NCBI GenBank assembly: GCA_017519145.1 | Contig: JAFWTA010000030.1 | Span: forward strand, 310,001 to 374,000 | Direction of reading: 5' to 3' | Source: Ruminococcus sp. | GTDB taxonomy: Bacteria; Bacillota; Clostridia; Oscillospirales; Ruminococcaceae | Length of the DNA: 64,000 nt | Shown here: piece after piece, positions 9,158 through 17,893 of the stretch | Numbering within the stretch: the stretch's first letter is position 1 | How the letters are laid out: each line of letters begins with the position of its first letter | Program-made: the position numbers and the translations under genes | The notes under the pieces: model-generated | The model's database searches: none | What the model saw: the letters and a program-made list of their open reading frames with translations, nothing else | Told to the model about the DNA's origin: nothing

Positions 9158-10033
9158 TCAGCTGACGTAAAGATTTATATGATGTCCGTCTGTCTCGTTG
9201 AAGTTCCTTCCGTCGGCAGTGAAAACGCCCTCAAAGTCGATGAACTTCTGATCCTCTGTCTTTTCCATCCACTCAGAGCCTGTAAAGCTTGCGGTTATCC
9301 TGCCGTCAGGAGCGATATTCGTTATCTGTCCCACGCTGATAAAGCTTGCTTTTTTGCCTGCTTCGGGCTCAAACTCGAATACAGCCTGAAGCTCGCCGTG
9401 AACATCGGCAGTCTCGATATTAAACTTTATGCGGTTATCGCCCTTGTCGGGAGTATAATTTCCGTCATAGTTGTTGAGAAGAATGCTCAGGTCTGCACCT
9501 GCGGACTTCTTCAGGTCTATCTCGTAATCGTCTGATGTAAGAGTGCCGTTCTTCAGGTCAAATTCTCCCGTAAAATCAAGGATATGGTATGTGTCGGGGT
9601 GCTTCTCCCACTCCGAGCCTGTGAACTCCACCTTGATGATATCATCATTGTCGGAGTCCTTTACTGTTCCCTGCATCAGATAGCTTCCCGTGGGAACTCC
9701 CTTATTTGCAGGATCCTCATGGAAGGAGAAAAGCGCCTGTATAACGCCGTCCTCATCGGTGCCGAATACTGAGAAATCAAGAGCGGTAAGTCCCTGTGTA
9801 GCCACATATGTACCCGAATAGGTGTTCACCAGCTCGGGATACTCCTTCTTTGCTGCTGTCGTTGCCTCAGTTGTTGCTTCTGTTGTTGTGATCGTAGTTG
9901 CAGTCTCGGTCTCAGTTGCGGTCGTAACTATCTCCGAGAGGTAGTCGTCTGTATTATTATCCGAGCAGGCAGCTGTAACCGAAAGTCCCATAGCACAGAC
10001 AAGAACTGCCGCAGATACTATCTTTCTTTTCAC
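9158..10033 (-). CDS. Putative lipoprotein with two related beta-type repeats
   Basis: 291 aa. N-terminal signal (MKRKIVSAAV and a hydrophobic core) ends in TAAC, a plausible lipobox with Cys about residue 23. A Thr/Glu-rich linker follows to about residue 65. The rest is two similar repeats: each opens with a GTYV or GNYT segment, contains TGSEW, and ends with a short FTGEF or FEGVF strand motif. I do not recognise the family. Inferred to be a surface-anchored binding or structural protein. It starts 14 bp downstream of the beta-helix gene's stop and is probably co-transcribed with it. Confidence 0.65.
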   Translation of the reverse strand: MKRKIVSAAVLVCAMGLSVTAACSDNNTDDYLSEIVTTATETETATTITTTEATTEATTAAKKEYPELVNTYSGTYVATQGLTALDFSVFGTDEDGVIQALFSFHEDPANKGVPTGSYLMQGTVKDSDNDDIIKVEFTGSEWEKHPDTYHILDFTGEFDLKNGTLTSDDYEIDLKKSAGADLSILLNNYDGNYTPDKGDNRIKFNIETADVHGELQAVFEFEPEAGKKASFISVGQITNIAPDGRITASFTGSEWMEKTEDQKFIDFEGVFTADGRNFNETDGHHINLYVS

Positions 10034-10047
10034 TTTCCGACCTCCGT

Positions 10048-10713
10048 TCAGGACTTATGAACTACTACGCCGCCTGTCTTGTATATGCTGTCAGCAGGGA
10101 TAACTCCTCTTACGCAGCTTGTGGGGTAGATATTGGAATTTCTGCCGATAACTGTACCGGGGTTGAGGACGCTGTTGCAGCCCACCTCTACGCAGTCACC
10201 AAGCATGGCGCCTATTTTCTTTATGCCTGTTTCAAGCTGCTCGTCTCCGTCCTTGATAACGACATTGGTCTTGTCGGACTTGACATTGGAGGTTATGGAG
10301 CCTGCTCCCATGTGGGATTTATAGCCGAGAATGCTGTCGCCCACATAATTGTAGTGCGGAGTCTGTACGTTGTCAAAGAGAATTACGTTCTTCAGCTCAA
10401 CGGAATTGCCTACAACGCAGTTCTCTCCCACAAGAGCGCTTCCTCTTACGAAAGCACCGTGGCGCACCTCTGTGCCTGCTCCGATGATGCAGGGAGCGCC
10501 GAGATAAGCTGTGGGGAAAACCTTTGCGGTCTTATGTACCCATACGTTCTCGGAGGGATTATCGTACTCATCGGGACTGAGAGTCTTTCCCAGCTCGATT
10601 ATAAAGCTGCTTATGCCCTTGAGAGCTTCCCACGGATATGTGAACCTGCTGAGGTAATCCTTTGCAGCAGTGTGCGAGAGATCGTAAAGATCTGCTATTT
10701 TAACATTGTTCAT
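10048..10713 (-). CDS. Left-handed beta-helix (hexapeptide) protein, UDP-GlcNAc pyrophosphorylase-like
   Basis: 221 aa from the ATG at 10713, with AGGAG about 9 nt upstream; an in-frame TTG 9 bases earlier is less likely. Short turns such as AYLGAPCIIGAG, HGAFVRGSALVG and VGCNSVLNPGTVIG are the hexapeptide repeats of GlmU-like acyl- and nucleotidyltransferases. The N-terminal nucleotidyltransferase domain of GlmU is absent. Family members act on sugar nucleotides in the cytoplasm; the substrate is unknown here. It is first in a two-gene unit with the lipoprotein. Confidence 0.8.
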   Translation of the reverse strand: MNNVKIADLYDLSHTAAKDYLSRFTYPWEALKGISSFIIELGKTLSPDEYDNPSENVWVHKTAKVFPTAYLGAPCIIGAGTEVRHGAFVRGSALVGENCVVGNSVELKNVILFDNVQTPHYNYVGDSILGYKSHMGAGSITSNVKSDKTNVVIKDGDEQLETGIKKIGAMLGDCVEVGCNSVLNPGTVIGRNSNIYPTSCVRGVIPADSIYKTGGVVVHKS

Positions 10714-10749
10714 GCTATTCAACTCCTGATCAAAATATATGCAACTATA

Positions 10750-10778
10750 ATTATACCCTTACTTCGTCACATTGTCAA
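10750..10778 (-). promoter_or_regulatory. Consensus promoter for the beta-helix/lipoprotein unit
   Basis: Exact TTGACA (10773-10778), 17-bp spacer, exact TATAAT (10750-10755) on the minus strand. Divergent from the SGNH hydrolase promoter. Confidence 0.85.
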
Positions 10779-10816
10779 GAAAATATGTGCAAAATCTGTC
10801 ATATATGTCATATCCC

Positions 10817-10845
10817 TTTACTTTTATGGTAATATGTGGTAAAAT
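10817..10845 (+). promoter_or_regulatory. Promoter of the SGNH hydrolase gene
   Basis: TTTACT (10817-10822), 17-bp spacer, TAAAAT (10840-10845). The start point would be near 10852, downstream of the in-frame ATG at 10849, so translation must begin at the ATG at 10915. Confidence 0.7.
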
Positions 10846-10914
10846 ATAATGCGGCAGTTAAGAAGCTCGGTACGCGAGCCTCCGAAACTGCCCTATCAAA
10901 CAGGAAGTGTTTAT

Positions 10915-11808
10915 ATGAAAAAACTATTATACAGTCTTTCGGGCAAGTGTCACATCCTCTGCTTTGTACTGTTCATGTCGATCATATCACTGTTCTCCCT
11001 GACTTCAGCCGATATTCCCGCTCCTCCGCCCAAAAGTGCCGACAGCGTTCTTGTAAATGCAATGAGCACAGCTGCCGAGGCGATATCAGAGGAGATGGCT
11101 CAATATACCTTCACCACCACAACTACCGTAACAACTACCACAACTACAACCGTTTCGGTATCGCCATACGCTGTATGTGCTCCAACCACTTATACAGGGA
11201 CCTCTCCCAACAGCAAGTTCTATCAGGACAGGCTCGCCGTTGCAGGCGACTCTCTTGCACTGGGACTCGACGTATACGGCTTCGTACCCGATATACATAA
11301 CATCGCAGGCGAATCCGTGTCCATGTGGAATCTGGACTACTTTACCTTTGATGTAGGCGGCGGTGAGATGGGGCTTATCGACGCAGTTGAGTACATACAC
11401 CCTCAGCTGCTGTATATCTCCATAGGTATGAACGATGTCAACATGAACTACCCCGAGCCCTTTGTGACCCGTTACCGCGAGGTCATTGACGAGCTCATAC
11501 GGCGTATGCCCGATATCAATATCGTCGTTGCCGCTATAACCCCAGTGTGCTCCTACTGCGAGGTGGTTCGCAACGATATCATAAGGGAGTACAACTCCGC
11601 TCTTGAAAAAATGGTAGAGGATATGGACTCGCCGCAGGTTGTCTTTTTTGACGTTTATTCCGTAGTCTGCGACGAAAACCTTGAACTCCGCGAGGACTAT
11701 ACCTCGGGTGATGGTCTGCACCTTTATATTCCCTGCTACAGTGACATACTATCCGCACTCTTTGATCGCCTTGATGAGACAGATTTCAAGGAGAGAATGG
11801 GCGGATAA
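10915..11808 (+). CDS. Exported SGNH/GDSL-family hydrolase
   Basis: 297 aa from the ATG at 10915, preceded by AGGAAG. An N-terminal signal or anchor helix (about residues 12-31) is followed by a proline-rich stretch and a threonine-rich linker (about 65-82). The SGNH core then shows block I AGDSLALG (Ser113), block III GMND (Asn173) and block V DGLH near residues 274-277. The Ser-His-Asp arrangement implies an esterase or acetylesterase acting outside the cell, perhaps on cell-wall or plant-glycan esters; the substrate is inferred only. No dockerin is present. A terminator follows at once. Confidence 0.85.
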   Translation: MKKLLYSLSGKCHILCFVLFMSIISLFSLTSADIPAPPPKSADSVLVNAMSTAAEAISEEMAQYTFTTTTTVTTTTTTTVSVSPYAVCAPTTYTGTSPNSKFYQDRLAVAGDSLALGLDVYGFVPDIHNIAGESVSMWNLDYFTFDVGGGEMGLIDAVEYIHPQLLYISIGMNDVNMNYPEPFVTRYREVIDELIRRMPDINIVVAAITPVCSYCEVVRNDIIREYNSALEKMVEDMDSPQVVFFDVYSVVCDENLELREDYTSGDGLHLYIPCYSDILSALFDRLDETDFKERMGG

Positions 11809-11841
11809 AAAAGAAGCTGCCGATGATACGGCAGCTTTTTT
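11806..11841. terminator. Bidirectional terminator between the SGNH gene and hisE
   Basis: Perfect 9-bp stem AAGCTGCCG/CGGCAGCTT (11814-11822, 11829-11837), loop ATGATA, with T-runs on both strands. It serves the convergent SGNH gene and the his operon. Confidence 0.85.
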
Positions 11842-11843
11842 CA

Positions 11844-12182
11844 TCATGTATTCTTGTCAACCTCATGGAACTTCTTGAGGTTTCCGATCTTTTCATTGCG
11901 CTCGTCGAGTACCTTCTCCACCTCGGACCAGTCAAGTCCCTGATTTGCACAGAGCACCATAACATGATACAGCAGATCATTGATCTCGTTCTTCAGCTCG
12001 TCGTTGTCACCGTTCTTTGCAGCGATAACTGTCTCGGTAGCTTCCTCGCCTACCTTCTTGCATATCTTGTCAACGCCCTTGTCAAAGAGGTAGCAGGTAT
12101 ATGAATTTTCAGCAGCAGTTCCGTTCTCGAACTGCTTTTTTCTTTCCTTGATGACCTCAAATATTTCCTGATAAACTGTCAT
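11844..12182 (-). CDS. hisE: Phosphoribosyl-ATP pyrophosphatase HisE
   Basis: 112 aa. Hydrolyses PR-ATP to PR-AMP, the second step of histidine synthesis. Typical all-alpha MazG-like HisE sequence, with KKVGEEATETVIAAKN, the metal-binding helix, and DLLYHVMVL. Last gene of the his operon; its ATG directly adjoins the hisI stop. Here hisE and hisI are separate genes rather than the hisIE fusion found in many bacteria. Confidence 0.95.
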   Translation of the reverse strand: MTVYQEIFEVIKERKKQFENGTAAENSYTCYLFDKGVDKICKKVGEEATETVIAAKNGDNDELKNEINDLLYHVMVLCANQGLDWSEVEKVLDERNEKIGNLKKFHEVDKNT

Positions 12183-12532
12183 TATTCATTCTCCTCATTA
12201 TTATATATTTCGTTGAAAAAGCAGCTGTAGCTCCCTGTATGACAGGCAACTCCCGTCTGCTCAACATTCACCAGCAGTGTGTCATTGTCGCAGTCTCCGT
12301 ATATAGAAACTACCTTCTGAAGATGTCCCGAAGTTGCGCCCTTGTTCCAGTACTCCTGACGGGAGCGGCTCCAGAACCATGTATAGCCTGTCTCGAGAGT
12401 CTTTTTCAGGCTCTCCTTGTTCATATACGCAAGCATAAGAACAGTTTTTGTATTGACCTCATAGCATATCGCAGGGATAAGCTCTCCCTTTACAAAGAAC
12501 TTGTCGAGGTCATTAAGATCTATCTTGATCAT
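12182..12532 (-). CDS. hisI: Phosphoribosyl-AMP cyclohydrolase HisI
   Basis: 116 aa. Opens the adenine ring of PR-AMP, the third step of the pathway; zinc- and magnesium-dependent. Visible: [18 protein letters not shown], the family signature, and the metal Cys-rich segment DCDNDTLL through [16 protein letters not shown] lies 6 nt before the ATG. Its first 20 bp overlap the 3' end of the SdpI-like gene, so it lies inside the operon and is probably coupled to that gene. Confidence 0.95.
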   Translation of the reverse strand: MIKIDLNDLDKFFVKGELIPAICYEVNTKTVLMLAYMNKESLKKTLETGYTWFWSRSRQEYWNKGATSGHLQKVVSIYGDCDNDTLLVNVEQTGVACHTGSYSCFFNEIYNNEENE

Positions 12533-12920
12533 GTTTTACTCCTTTTTTAATAGGTCTACCGTTTTCATCGAATTTATCGCTGATGTTTCTTGAAACATTA
12601 ATAACCGATACACACAGTAATATAGTGAAAAACTCCAGATAAACAAACAGGAGAGCTATTGCGATACTCCTGCCTTTCCACCAGTACATAAGCAGTGCTA
12701 TGGGCATTCCAAGGCAGATCTCGATCACTCCGACTGCCATCCAGCTTCTTCCGCAGCTGATATTCGCAAATTCCCATGCTTCCCTGCTCTTCAGGGAACC
12801 TGAGATGCGGAGACCATGCTTCATAGTCTCGTCCTTCGACGCCCTGAACCTCATATAGTATCCGCTCAGAATTGCCGCTGCAGCCATAATTATATCAATT
12901 ATCAGAAACAGCTCAAACAT
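12513..12920 (-). CDS. SdpI-like small membrane protein
   Basis: 135 aa with about three transmembrane segments (near residues 4-22, 60-80 and 85-108). A central [18 protein letters not shown] segment resembles the SdpI/YfhL conserved motif (G-R-T followed by a W-x-x-A-N helix). SdpI itself is an immunity/signalling protein against the SdpC toxin, but many homologues have no known role. It sits between hisF (3-bp gap) and hisI (20-bp overlap) inside the his operon. There is no evident link to histidine synthesis. Confidence 0.65.
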   Translation of the reverse strand: MFELFLIIDIIMAAAAILSGYYMRFRASKDETMKHGLRISGSLKSREAWEFANISCGRSWMAVGVIEICLGMPIALLMYWWKGRSIAIALLFVYLEFFTILLCVSVINVSRNISDKFDENGRPIKKGVKHDQDRS

Positions 12921-12923
12921 ATA

Positions 12924-13679
12924 TTACCTCACGATAACTCCCTTGCCGCGGCAGTAGTCCTTGACCTCTCCCACGGTAAGCTCCTTGAAGTGGAAAAGTG
13001 AAGCCGCAAGTGCAGCTGTTGCACCTGTCTTCTCAAATACCTCGTAGAAATCGTTTATCTTGCCTGCTCCGCCGCTAGCGATAACAGGTATAGAGCAGTT
13101 GTCACAGACAGCCTTCAGCATTGGGATATCGAAGCCCTCCTTGGTACCGTCGGCGTCTATGGAATTGAGGCATATCTCGCCTGCTCCCAGCTTCTCGATG
13201 GTGTGTACCCAGTCTATAAGGTCGATGCCCATATCCTTGCGTCCGCCGTTGATATAGACTGTCCATTTGTTGTCGGCTATCTTCTTGGCGTCGATGCCGA
13301 CGCAGATACACTGACTGCCGAAAATATCAGCCCCGTCCTTTATGAGCTGAGGATTCTGAACAGCCTGAGAGTTGACGGAGACCTTGTCCGCACCTGCTCT
13401 CAGCGCCTCGCGAATGTCGTCAACGGTCTTTATTCCGCCGCCCACGGTAAGAGGCACGAAAACCTTTTTTGCAGTATCGCGGACCACATCGAGAAAAACT
13501 CCGCGTCCCTCGAATGATGCTGTTATATCATAGAATACGATCTCGTCTGCCCCCTGCTTGTTGTACTCCTCCGCACACTCAACAGGATCGCCTACGTCAC
13601 GGACTCCCTCAAAATTAACGCCCTTAACAACCTTGCCGTTTCTTACGTCAAGACAGGGGATTATTCTCTTTGCAAGCAT
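12924..13679 (-). CDS. hisF: Imidazole glycerol phosphate synthase, cyclase subunit HisF
   Basis: 251 aa TIM barrel. Uses ammonia from HisH to convert PRFAR to IGP and AICAR. Start [12 protein letters not shown] with catalytic Asp11 in CLDV; phosphate loops LTVGGGI and VIASGGAG are present, and Asp near 130 lies in VGIDAKK. SD GGAGGTG precedes the ATG. Only 2 bp separate it from hisA. Confidence 0.97.
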   Translation of the reverse strand: MLAKRIIPCLDVRNGKVVKGVNFEGVRDVGDPVECAEEYNKQGADEIVFYDITASFEGRGVFLDVVRDTAKKVFVPLTVGGGIKTVDDIREALRAGADKVSVNSQAVQNPQLIKDGADIFGSQCICVGIDAKKIADNKWTVYINGGRKDMGIDLIDWVHTIEKLGAGEICLNSIDADGTKEGFDIPMLKAVCDNCSIPVIASGGAGKINDFYEVFEKTGATAALAASLFHFKELTVGEVKDYCRGKGVIVR

Positions 13680-13681
13680 TT

Positions 13682-14407
13682 TTACACCTCCGCGTACCTG
13701 ATAGCCTCTTTCAGATCAAGAGTGCCCTTGTATATGGACTTTCCGCAGATAGTACCGTAAAGTCCCATTTCCTTGCAGGCGATGATGTCGTCCATGGTGT
13801 GGACTCCGCCGCTTGCAACTATATTTGCTCGTCCCTCAGTGGCGTCGGCAAGCTTTCTGAGCTGCTCACGGTTGACGCCCGAGAGGGTACCGTCCTTTGA
13901 TATATCGGTGAAGATAAAGTACTTGACACCCGACTCAATCATTTTGTTGGCAAGATCGATATAGTGAACATCGGAGCTCTCAAGCCAGCCCTCTGTTGCC
14001 ACCATTTCATTCATGGCATCGATCCCTACGACCACCTTCTCGCTGCCGAACTTCTCAACAGCATCGCGGACGAGCTTAGGATCTTTCAGAGCGACCGAGC
14101 CGAGAATGACTCTTGTGATGCCCATTTCAAGGTACTCCCTGATGGTCTCAAGACTGCGGATACCGCCGCCAAGTTCGACCTTCAGACCTGTTTTTTCGGC
14201 AACATCGGTGTATATCTTGGTGTTGACGGGCCTGCCCTCCTTGGCGCCGTCAAGATCCACCATGTGAATCCACTGAGCACCCGCCTCCTCGAAGCTCCTT
14301 GCAGTCTCAAGGTAGTCGGAAGCCACCTTTTCAACCGTGGAAAAGTCACCCTTGAACAGGCGGACGCAGTTGCCGTCCTTGATATCTATTGCAGGAAAAA
14401 TTATCAT
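13682..14407 (-). CDS. hisA: ProFAR isomerase HisA
   Basis: 241 aa TIM barrel catalysing the Amadori rearrangement of ProFAR to PRFAR. N-terminal [14 protein letters not shown] carries the catalytic Asp8; ELGGGIR and VVASGGV are the phosphate loops; [11 protein letters not shown] carries the second acidic residue. It follows the phosphatase/split-barrel gene by 24 bp with a good SD (GAGGAG). Confidence 0.97.
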   Translation of the reverse strand: MIIFPAIDIKDGNCVRLFKGDFSTVEKVASDYLETARSFEEAGAQWIHMVDLDGAKEGRPVNTKIYTDVAEKTGLKVELGGGIRSLETIREYLEMGITRVILGSVALKDPKLVRDAVEKFGSEKVVVGIDAMNEMVATEGWLESSDVHYIDLANKMIESGVKYFIFTDISKDGTLSGVNREQLRKLADATEGRANIVASGGVHTMDDIIACKEMGLYGTICGKSIYKGTLDLKEAIRYAEV

Positions 14408-14431
14408 AAACTATCTCCTCTGTAAGTGTTG

Positions 14432-15577
14432 TTATACTCCCGAATATTCGCGGAAGCTGTATTTTCTTGCAGGAATGTCAAAGCTTTCGATGCAGGGCAC
14501 TCCGTCACTGTACACCCAGCGCTGGATGTAAACAGGACGCAGCACAAAGAGCCTTTCGTTTTCAAGCCCGGAATATGCGTCATAGGAGCCCTTGAAGCAG
14601 CTGCGGAATACCTCGCAGAAATCAGGGCTGTCAACAGGTCTGCCTGTCTCCTCACATATGCCCTCGATCTGAATATTGTCAATGCAGAGTGCAGCATTCC
14701 GGTTGACCGAAAGCTGACGGTACTTCCTCAGCTCTGTATCCGTCTGAAAGTAAAAGCAGTCGCCTATCCTGACTACGCTCATCATCCTTGACGAGACCCT
14801 GTCATTTTCGGAGGTGGAGAGCACCATTGTCCTGCCGCTTCCGAAATCGCTGAGAAAAGTGCTCAGCTTTTCCGTGAACTCATCTGCACCCATGAGCTTT
14901 TTCCTTATCATATCCGCATGAGCGGCTGTCAGTCCCAGAAACTCAAAGTAGTTCTCCACAGTGCCGAAGCGCTGGCGGAACAGCTTCATAAAGCCAATCA
15001 TACTCTTTTCGTTGGCAAGAACGGTCTCCCTGTTGACCTCGGGATGTGCAGCCAGAAAGGCAGCAAGTCTCTCCTTGTTATATTCACGGCTGACCACATA
15101 ATCGCTGACTATGCACTCCTCCTCGGCTTCGCAAGCCATAAGAAGAATCGCAGAAACTACGCCTGTCCTGTCCTTGCCTGCGGTGCAGTGGAACAGCACT
15201 CCGCCCTCGGCTTCCGCCATGGTCTTCATGACCTTTGGCATATTCTCGGCGGTTGCAATGGTCATGTAAGACCGCGGAACAGCTTCAAGGCTTTCCGGAG
15301 GTGCGCTTCCCTCTGTTATGGGAAAATGCTCATAGTCAAAGCAATCCGGTTCAGCAGTTCCGTCGGGAGCCTTCTTAGCCTCGGCTTCCGTGCGCATATC
15401 TATGATAGTGGTCATTCCGCTGCTGAGCAGCTTTTCTTTATCCTCCGCGGAGAGAGTTCCGAGTGTATCGCTGCGCCAGAACACGCCATTTCTTGTGAAA
15501 CCGCCGTTAACTGTCTTTATTCCGCCAAGCTCTCTTGTATTGTGTGAGCACGAAAGCAGACTGACATATTCACTCAT
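14432..15577 (-). CDS. Tyrosine-type phosphatase fused to FMN-binding split-barrel domain
   Basis: 381 aa, two domains. Residues 1-230 resemble the Y_phosphatase3 family: NTRELGG near the N terminus and the P-loop HCTAGKDRTG with Cys131 and Arg137. Residues 232-381 resemble a pyridoxamine-phosphate-oxidase-like split barrel (TMVLSTSENDRVSSRMM, then FYFQTDTELRKYRQL), which usually binds FMN or a related cofactor. I infer a cytoplasmic phosphatase with a cofactor-binding tail; the substrate is unknown. Its ATG overlaps the hisH stop (ATGA), so it is translated as part of the his operon although it is not a pathway enzyme. Confidence 0.8.
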   Translation of the reverse strand: MSEYVSLLSCSHNTRELGGIKTVNGGFTRNGVFWRSDTLGTLSAEDKEKLLSSGMTTIIDMRTEAEAKKAPDGTAEPDCFDYEHFPITEGSAPPESLEAVPRSYMTIATAENMPKVMKTMAEAEGGVLFHCTAGKDRTGVVSAILLMACEAEEECIVSDYVVSREYNKERLAAFLAAHPEVNRETVLANEKSMIGFMKLFRQRFGTVENYFEFLGLTAAHADMIRKKLMGADEFTEKLSTFLSDFGSGRTMVLSTSENDRVSSRMMSVVRIGDCFYFQTDTELRKYRQLSVNRNAALCIDNIQIEGICEETGRPVDSPDFCEVFRSCFKGSYDAYSGLENERLFVLRPVYIQRWVYSDGVPCIESFDIPARKYSFREYSGV

Positions 15578-16179
15578 TTTATAAGCCCTCCGAAGCTCCT
15601 TAGTATCTTCAGACCTGTCTCACCGCTCTTTTCGGGGTGAAACTGTGCTCCGTAGACGTACTTTCCGTCGTATACAAGTGCAGGAACTCTGCCGCCGTAT
15701 TCAACATACGCAGCTATATCTCTGTCCTCGCAGTGTGCCTTGTAGGAGTGAACGAAGTAAACATACTCGTTATCGCCCACATTCTCAAGGAGGGGACATT
15801 CATTGAGCTTTTCGAGCTTGTTCCAGCCCATGTGGGGAATTATCAGCTCAGGCTCCTCCATCTTGCGGACGCTGCCGCCGATAAGTCCCAGACCGTCGCA
15901 CTCCTCAAACTCATAGCCCTTGTCAAAAATGAGCTGCATACCCAGACAGATACCGAGAAAGGGCTTTCTTGCAGCCTCCTCCTTGATGGTATCCACAAGT
16001 CCCGTAGCCTCGAGCTTTCTCATTGCCGCAGGGAATGCTCCTACACCGGGAAGAATAACAGCATCGGCTGCCTTTACGGACTCCTTGTCGCTTACCAGTC
16101 TGCTTTCAAGTCCAAGATAGTCAAGAGCGTTCTTGACGCTGAAAATATTGCCTGCGCCGTAGTCGATTATAGCTATCAT
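15574..16179 (-). CDS. hisH: Imidazole glycerol phosphate synthase, glutaminase subunit HisH
   Basis: 201 aa class I amidotransferase feeding ammonia to HisF. N-terminal IDYGAGNIFSV; the nucleophile Cys lies in GICLGMQL near residue 78; the His/Glu pair lies in FHPEKSG near 180. Unlike the common hisH-A-F order, the phosphatase fusion separates it from hisA. It overlaps hisB (TGATG). Confidence 0.97.
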   Translation of the reverse strand: MIAIIDYGAGNIFSVKNALDYLGLESRLVSDKESVKAADAVILPGVGAFPAAMRKLEATGLVDTIKEEAARKPFLGICLGMQLIFDKGYEFEECDGLGLIGGSVRKMEEPELIIPHMGWNKLEKLNECPLLENVGDNEYVYFVHSYKAHCEDRDIAAYVEYGGRVPALVYDGKYVYGAQFHPEKSGETGLKILRSFGGLIK

Positions 16180-16760
16180 CAGAGAACTCCTTTCGTGGAG
16201 AGTGTTGAACCGTCGGCATTTTCGGTCACAGCAGTTTTCAGTGCGTGTGCCACAGCCTTGTATATCGCCTCTGCCTTGTGGTGGTCGTTGCTTCCGTAGA
16301 GGAGGTTGATGTGGAGTGTCATTCCCGAATTGAACGCAAATGCACGGAAAAACTCCTCAGTCATGCAGAGATCGTATCCGCCGCAGCTCTGGTTGGTGAA
16401 CTCACAGTTGAAAACCAGAAAGGGACGGTTGCTCAGGTCAAGGCTTGCCATGGCGAGAGACTCGTCCATGGGGATATAGGCAGTTCCGTAGCGGACAATG
16501 CCTGATTTTGCGCCGAGAGCCTGTCCAAGAGCCTGTCCGAGAGCTATTCCTGTATCCTCTATGGTATGGTGGCAGTCAACGTGCAGGTCGCCCTTGACCT
16601 TGATATCCATGCTGATACCGCTGTGAACGGAAAGAGCAGTGAGCATATGGTCGAAAAATCCCACACCCGTATCTATGTCAGCCTTACCCTTACCGTCCAG
16701 ACTGACGGATATCTTTATCTGAGTTTCTTTGGTATTGCGTTCGATAGTTCCTGTGCGCAT
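16179..16760 (-). CDS. hisB: Imidazoleglycerol-phosphate dehydratase HisB
   Basis: 193 aa, the monofunctional dehydratase without the histidinol-phosphatase domain of enteric HisB. Two metal motifs are visible: FFDHMLTALSVHSG and DCHHTIEDTGIALG in the first half, and SNDHHKAEAIYKA in the second. Manganese-dependent dehydration of IGP. No dedicated histidinol-phosphate phosphatase is visible in this operon, which makes the fused phosphatase gene two genes downstream worth noting. Confidence 0.96.
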   Translation of the reverse strand: MRTGTIERNTKETQIKISVSLDGKGKADIDTGVGFFDHMLTALSVHSGISMDIKVKGDLHVDCHHTIEDTGIALGQALGQALGAKSGIVRYGTAYIPMDESLAMASLDLSNRPFLVFNCEFTNQSCGGYDLCMTEEFFRAFAFNSGMTLHINLLYGSNDHHKAEAIYKAVAHALKTAVTENADGSTLSTKGVL

Positions 16761-16771
16761 AATTACCTCCC

Positions 16772-17830
16772 TTATTTACTGAAATATTTTTCAAGCACTT
16801 CGATAAGTCTTGCATTTTCCGCTTCAGTGCCTGCGGTTATTCGGATAGCTCCCTTAAATTTTCTGATAGCTATGGAGTTCTCCAGCATGAACTTGTATAT
16901 ATCCTCATACTTGTCCGTAATGATGAATACGAAGTTTGTGCAGGGTTCCATTATCTTGTCAAAGCAGCTGTACTTCTCGTTTATGGCAAGAATATCGCTG
17001 TAAAGCTTTCTTGTATTGGCAACGATGATGTCGCGGCACTCCTTCAGATAGTCCTTTTCGCTGAGGATATCGGAAACTATTGTCTGTGCCACGGTATCGT
17101 TATTGTAAGGCGACTTAGCCGCCCTGATAGCGTTGGTTATGGTCTTGTTGGAAACTGCAAAGCCGAATCTCACCGCCGCAAGTCCTATTGCCTTTGAGCA
17201 GGTCTTGAGGATAATGAGGTTGTCGTAATTATTTACCTCGTCAAGGAGAGACTGATCCCAGAAGTCCATGTAAGCCTCGTCAAGAATGACCAGACAGCCG
17301 TCCAGCGCCTCTATTATCTTTCTCACAGAAGCCCTGTCAAGTCCCAGTGATGTGGGGTTGCAGGGGTTGGAGAAGATAAGTCCCTTTGCACCATTTTCCT
17401 TGCAGAAGGCAATGAGCTTGTCAGGGTCTATGGAGAGGTCGGCTTCTTTCTGATAGGTGGCAACATTCACTTCGTAGAGCTGTGCATAGAACTCATACAT
17501 GGAAAAATCGTATGAGACATTCACGATGGTGTCTCCTGCCTCAAAGAAACAGCTGGAGATGATGCTGATGAGCTCGTCGGAGCCGTTTCCTGCGCTTATA
17601 AGCTCCTCGGGAACGTTGTAAAGCTCCGAAAAAGCCTTTGTGGGAGCCTTTGCAAGGCAGTCGGGATAGCGGTTGAAATCTATCTGCGAAATACTCCTGC
17701 CGATCTTTTCCTTTAAGCTGTCAGAAAGATTGAAACAGCTCTCGTTTGCGTCCAGTCTTATGTCATAGTGTCCTGTGATGGGATCATAGGGCACTAAGTT
17801 TATCAGCTTTTTATTAAGTTTGTAACTCAT
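16772..17830 (-). CDS. hisC: Histidinol-phosphate aminotransferase HisC
   Basis: 352 aa class I/II PLP enzyme transferring the amino group to imidazole acetol phosphate. Visible: ISAGNGSDELI, VILDEAYMDFW and the PLP-lysine region TCSKAIGLAAVRFG. It starts 63 bp after hisD; that gap contains a weak hairpin. Slightly short for the family but complete. Confidence 0.95.
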   Translation of the reverse strand: MSYKLNKKLINLVPYDPITGHYDIRLDANESCFNLSDSLKEKIGRSISQIDFNRYPDCLAKAPTKAFSELYNVPEELISAGNGSDELISIISSCFFEAGDTIVNVSYDFSMYEFYAQLYEVNVATYQKEADLSIDPDKLIAFCKENGAKGLIFSNPCNPTSLGLDRASVRKIIEALDGCLVILDEAYMDFWDQSLLDEVNNYDNLIILKTCSKAIGLAAVRFGFAVSNKTITNAIRAAKSPYNNDTVAQTIVSDILSEKDYLKECRDIIVANTRKLYSDILAINEKYSCFDKIMEPCTNFVFIITDKYEDIYKFMLENSIAIRKFKGAIRITAGTEAENARLIEVLEKYFSK

Positions 17831-17858
17831 GATCTATCCTTTCCGAAAAACACCTAAA

Positions 17859-17882
17859 GGGCAGCTGTTTTTCAAGCCGCCC
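17859..17882 (-). other. Weak hairpin in the hisD-hisC gap
   Basis: Arms GGGC-GCT and AGC-GCCC with one mismatch and an 8-nt loop, followed on the minus strand by TTTAGGTGTTTTT. It could trim or partly terminate the his transcript; evidence is structural only. Confidence 0.3.
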
Positions 17883-17893
17883 CATTGCGTGAT

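Noticed and set aside
10057..10842. 261-codon open frame on the plus strand
   Set aside because: Opposite the beta-helix gene and across its promoter; low-complexity Cys/Val-rich translation without any family resemblance.
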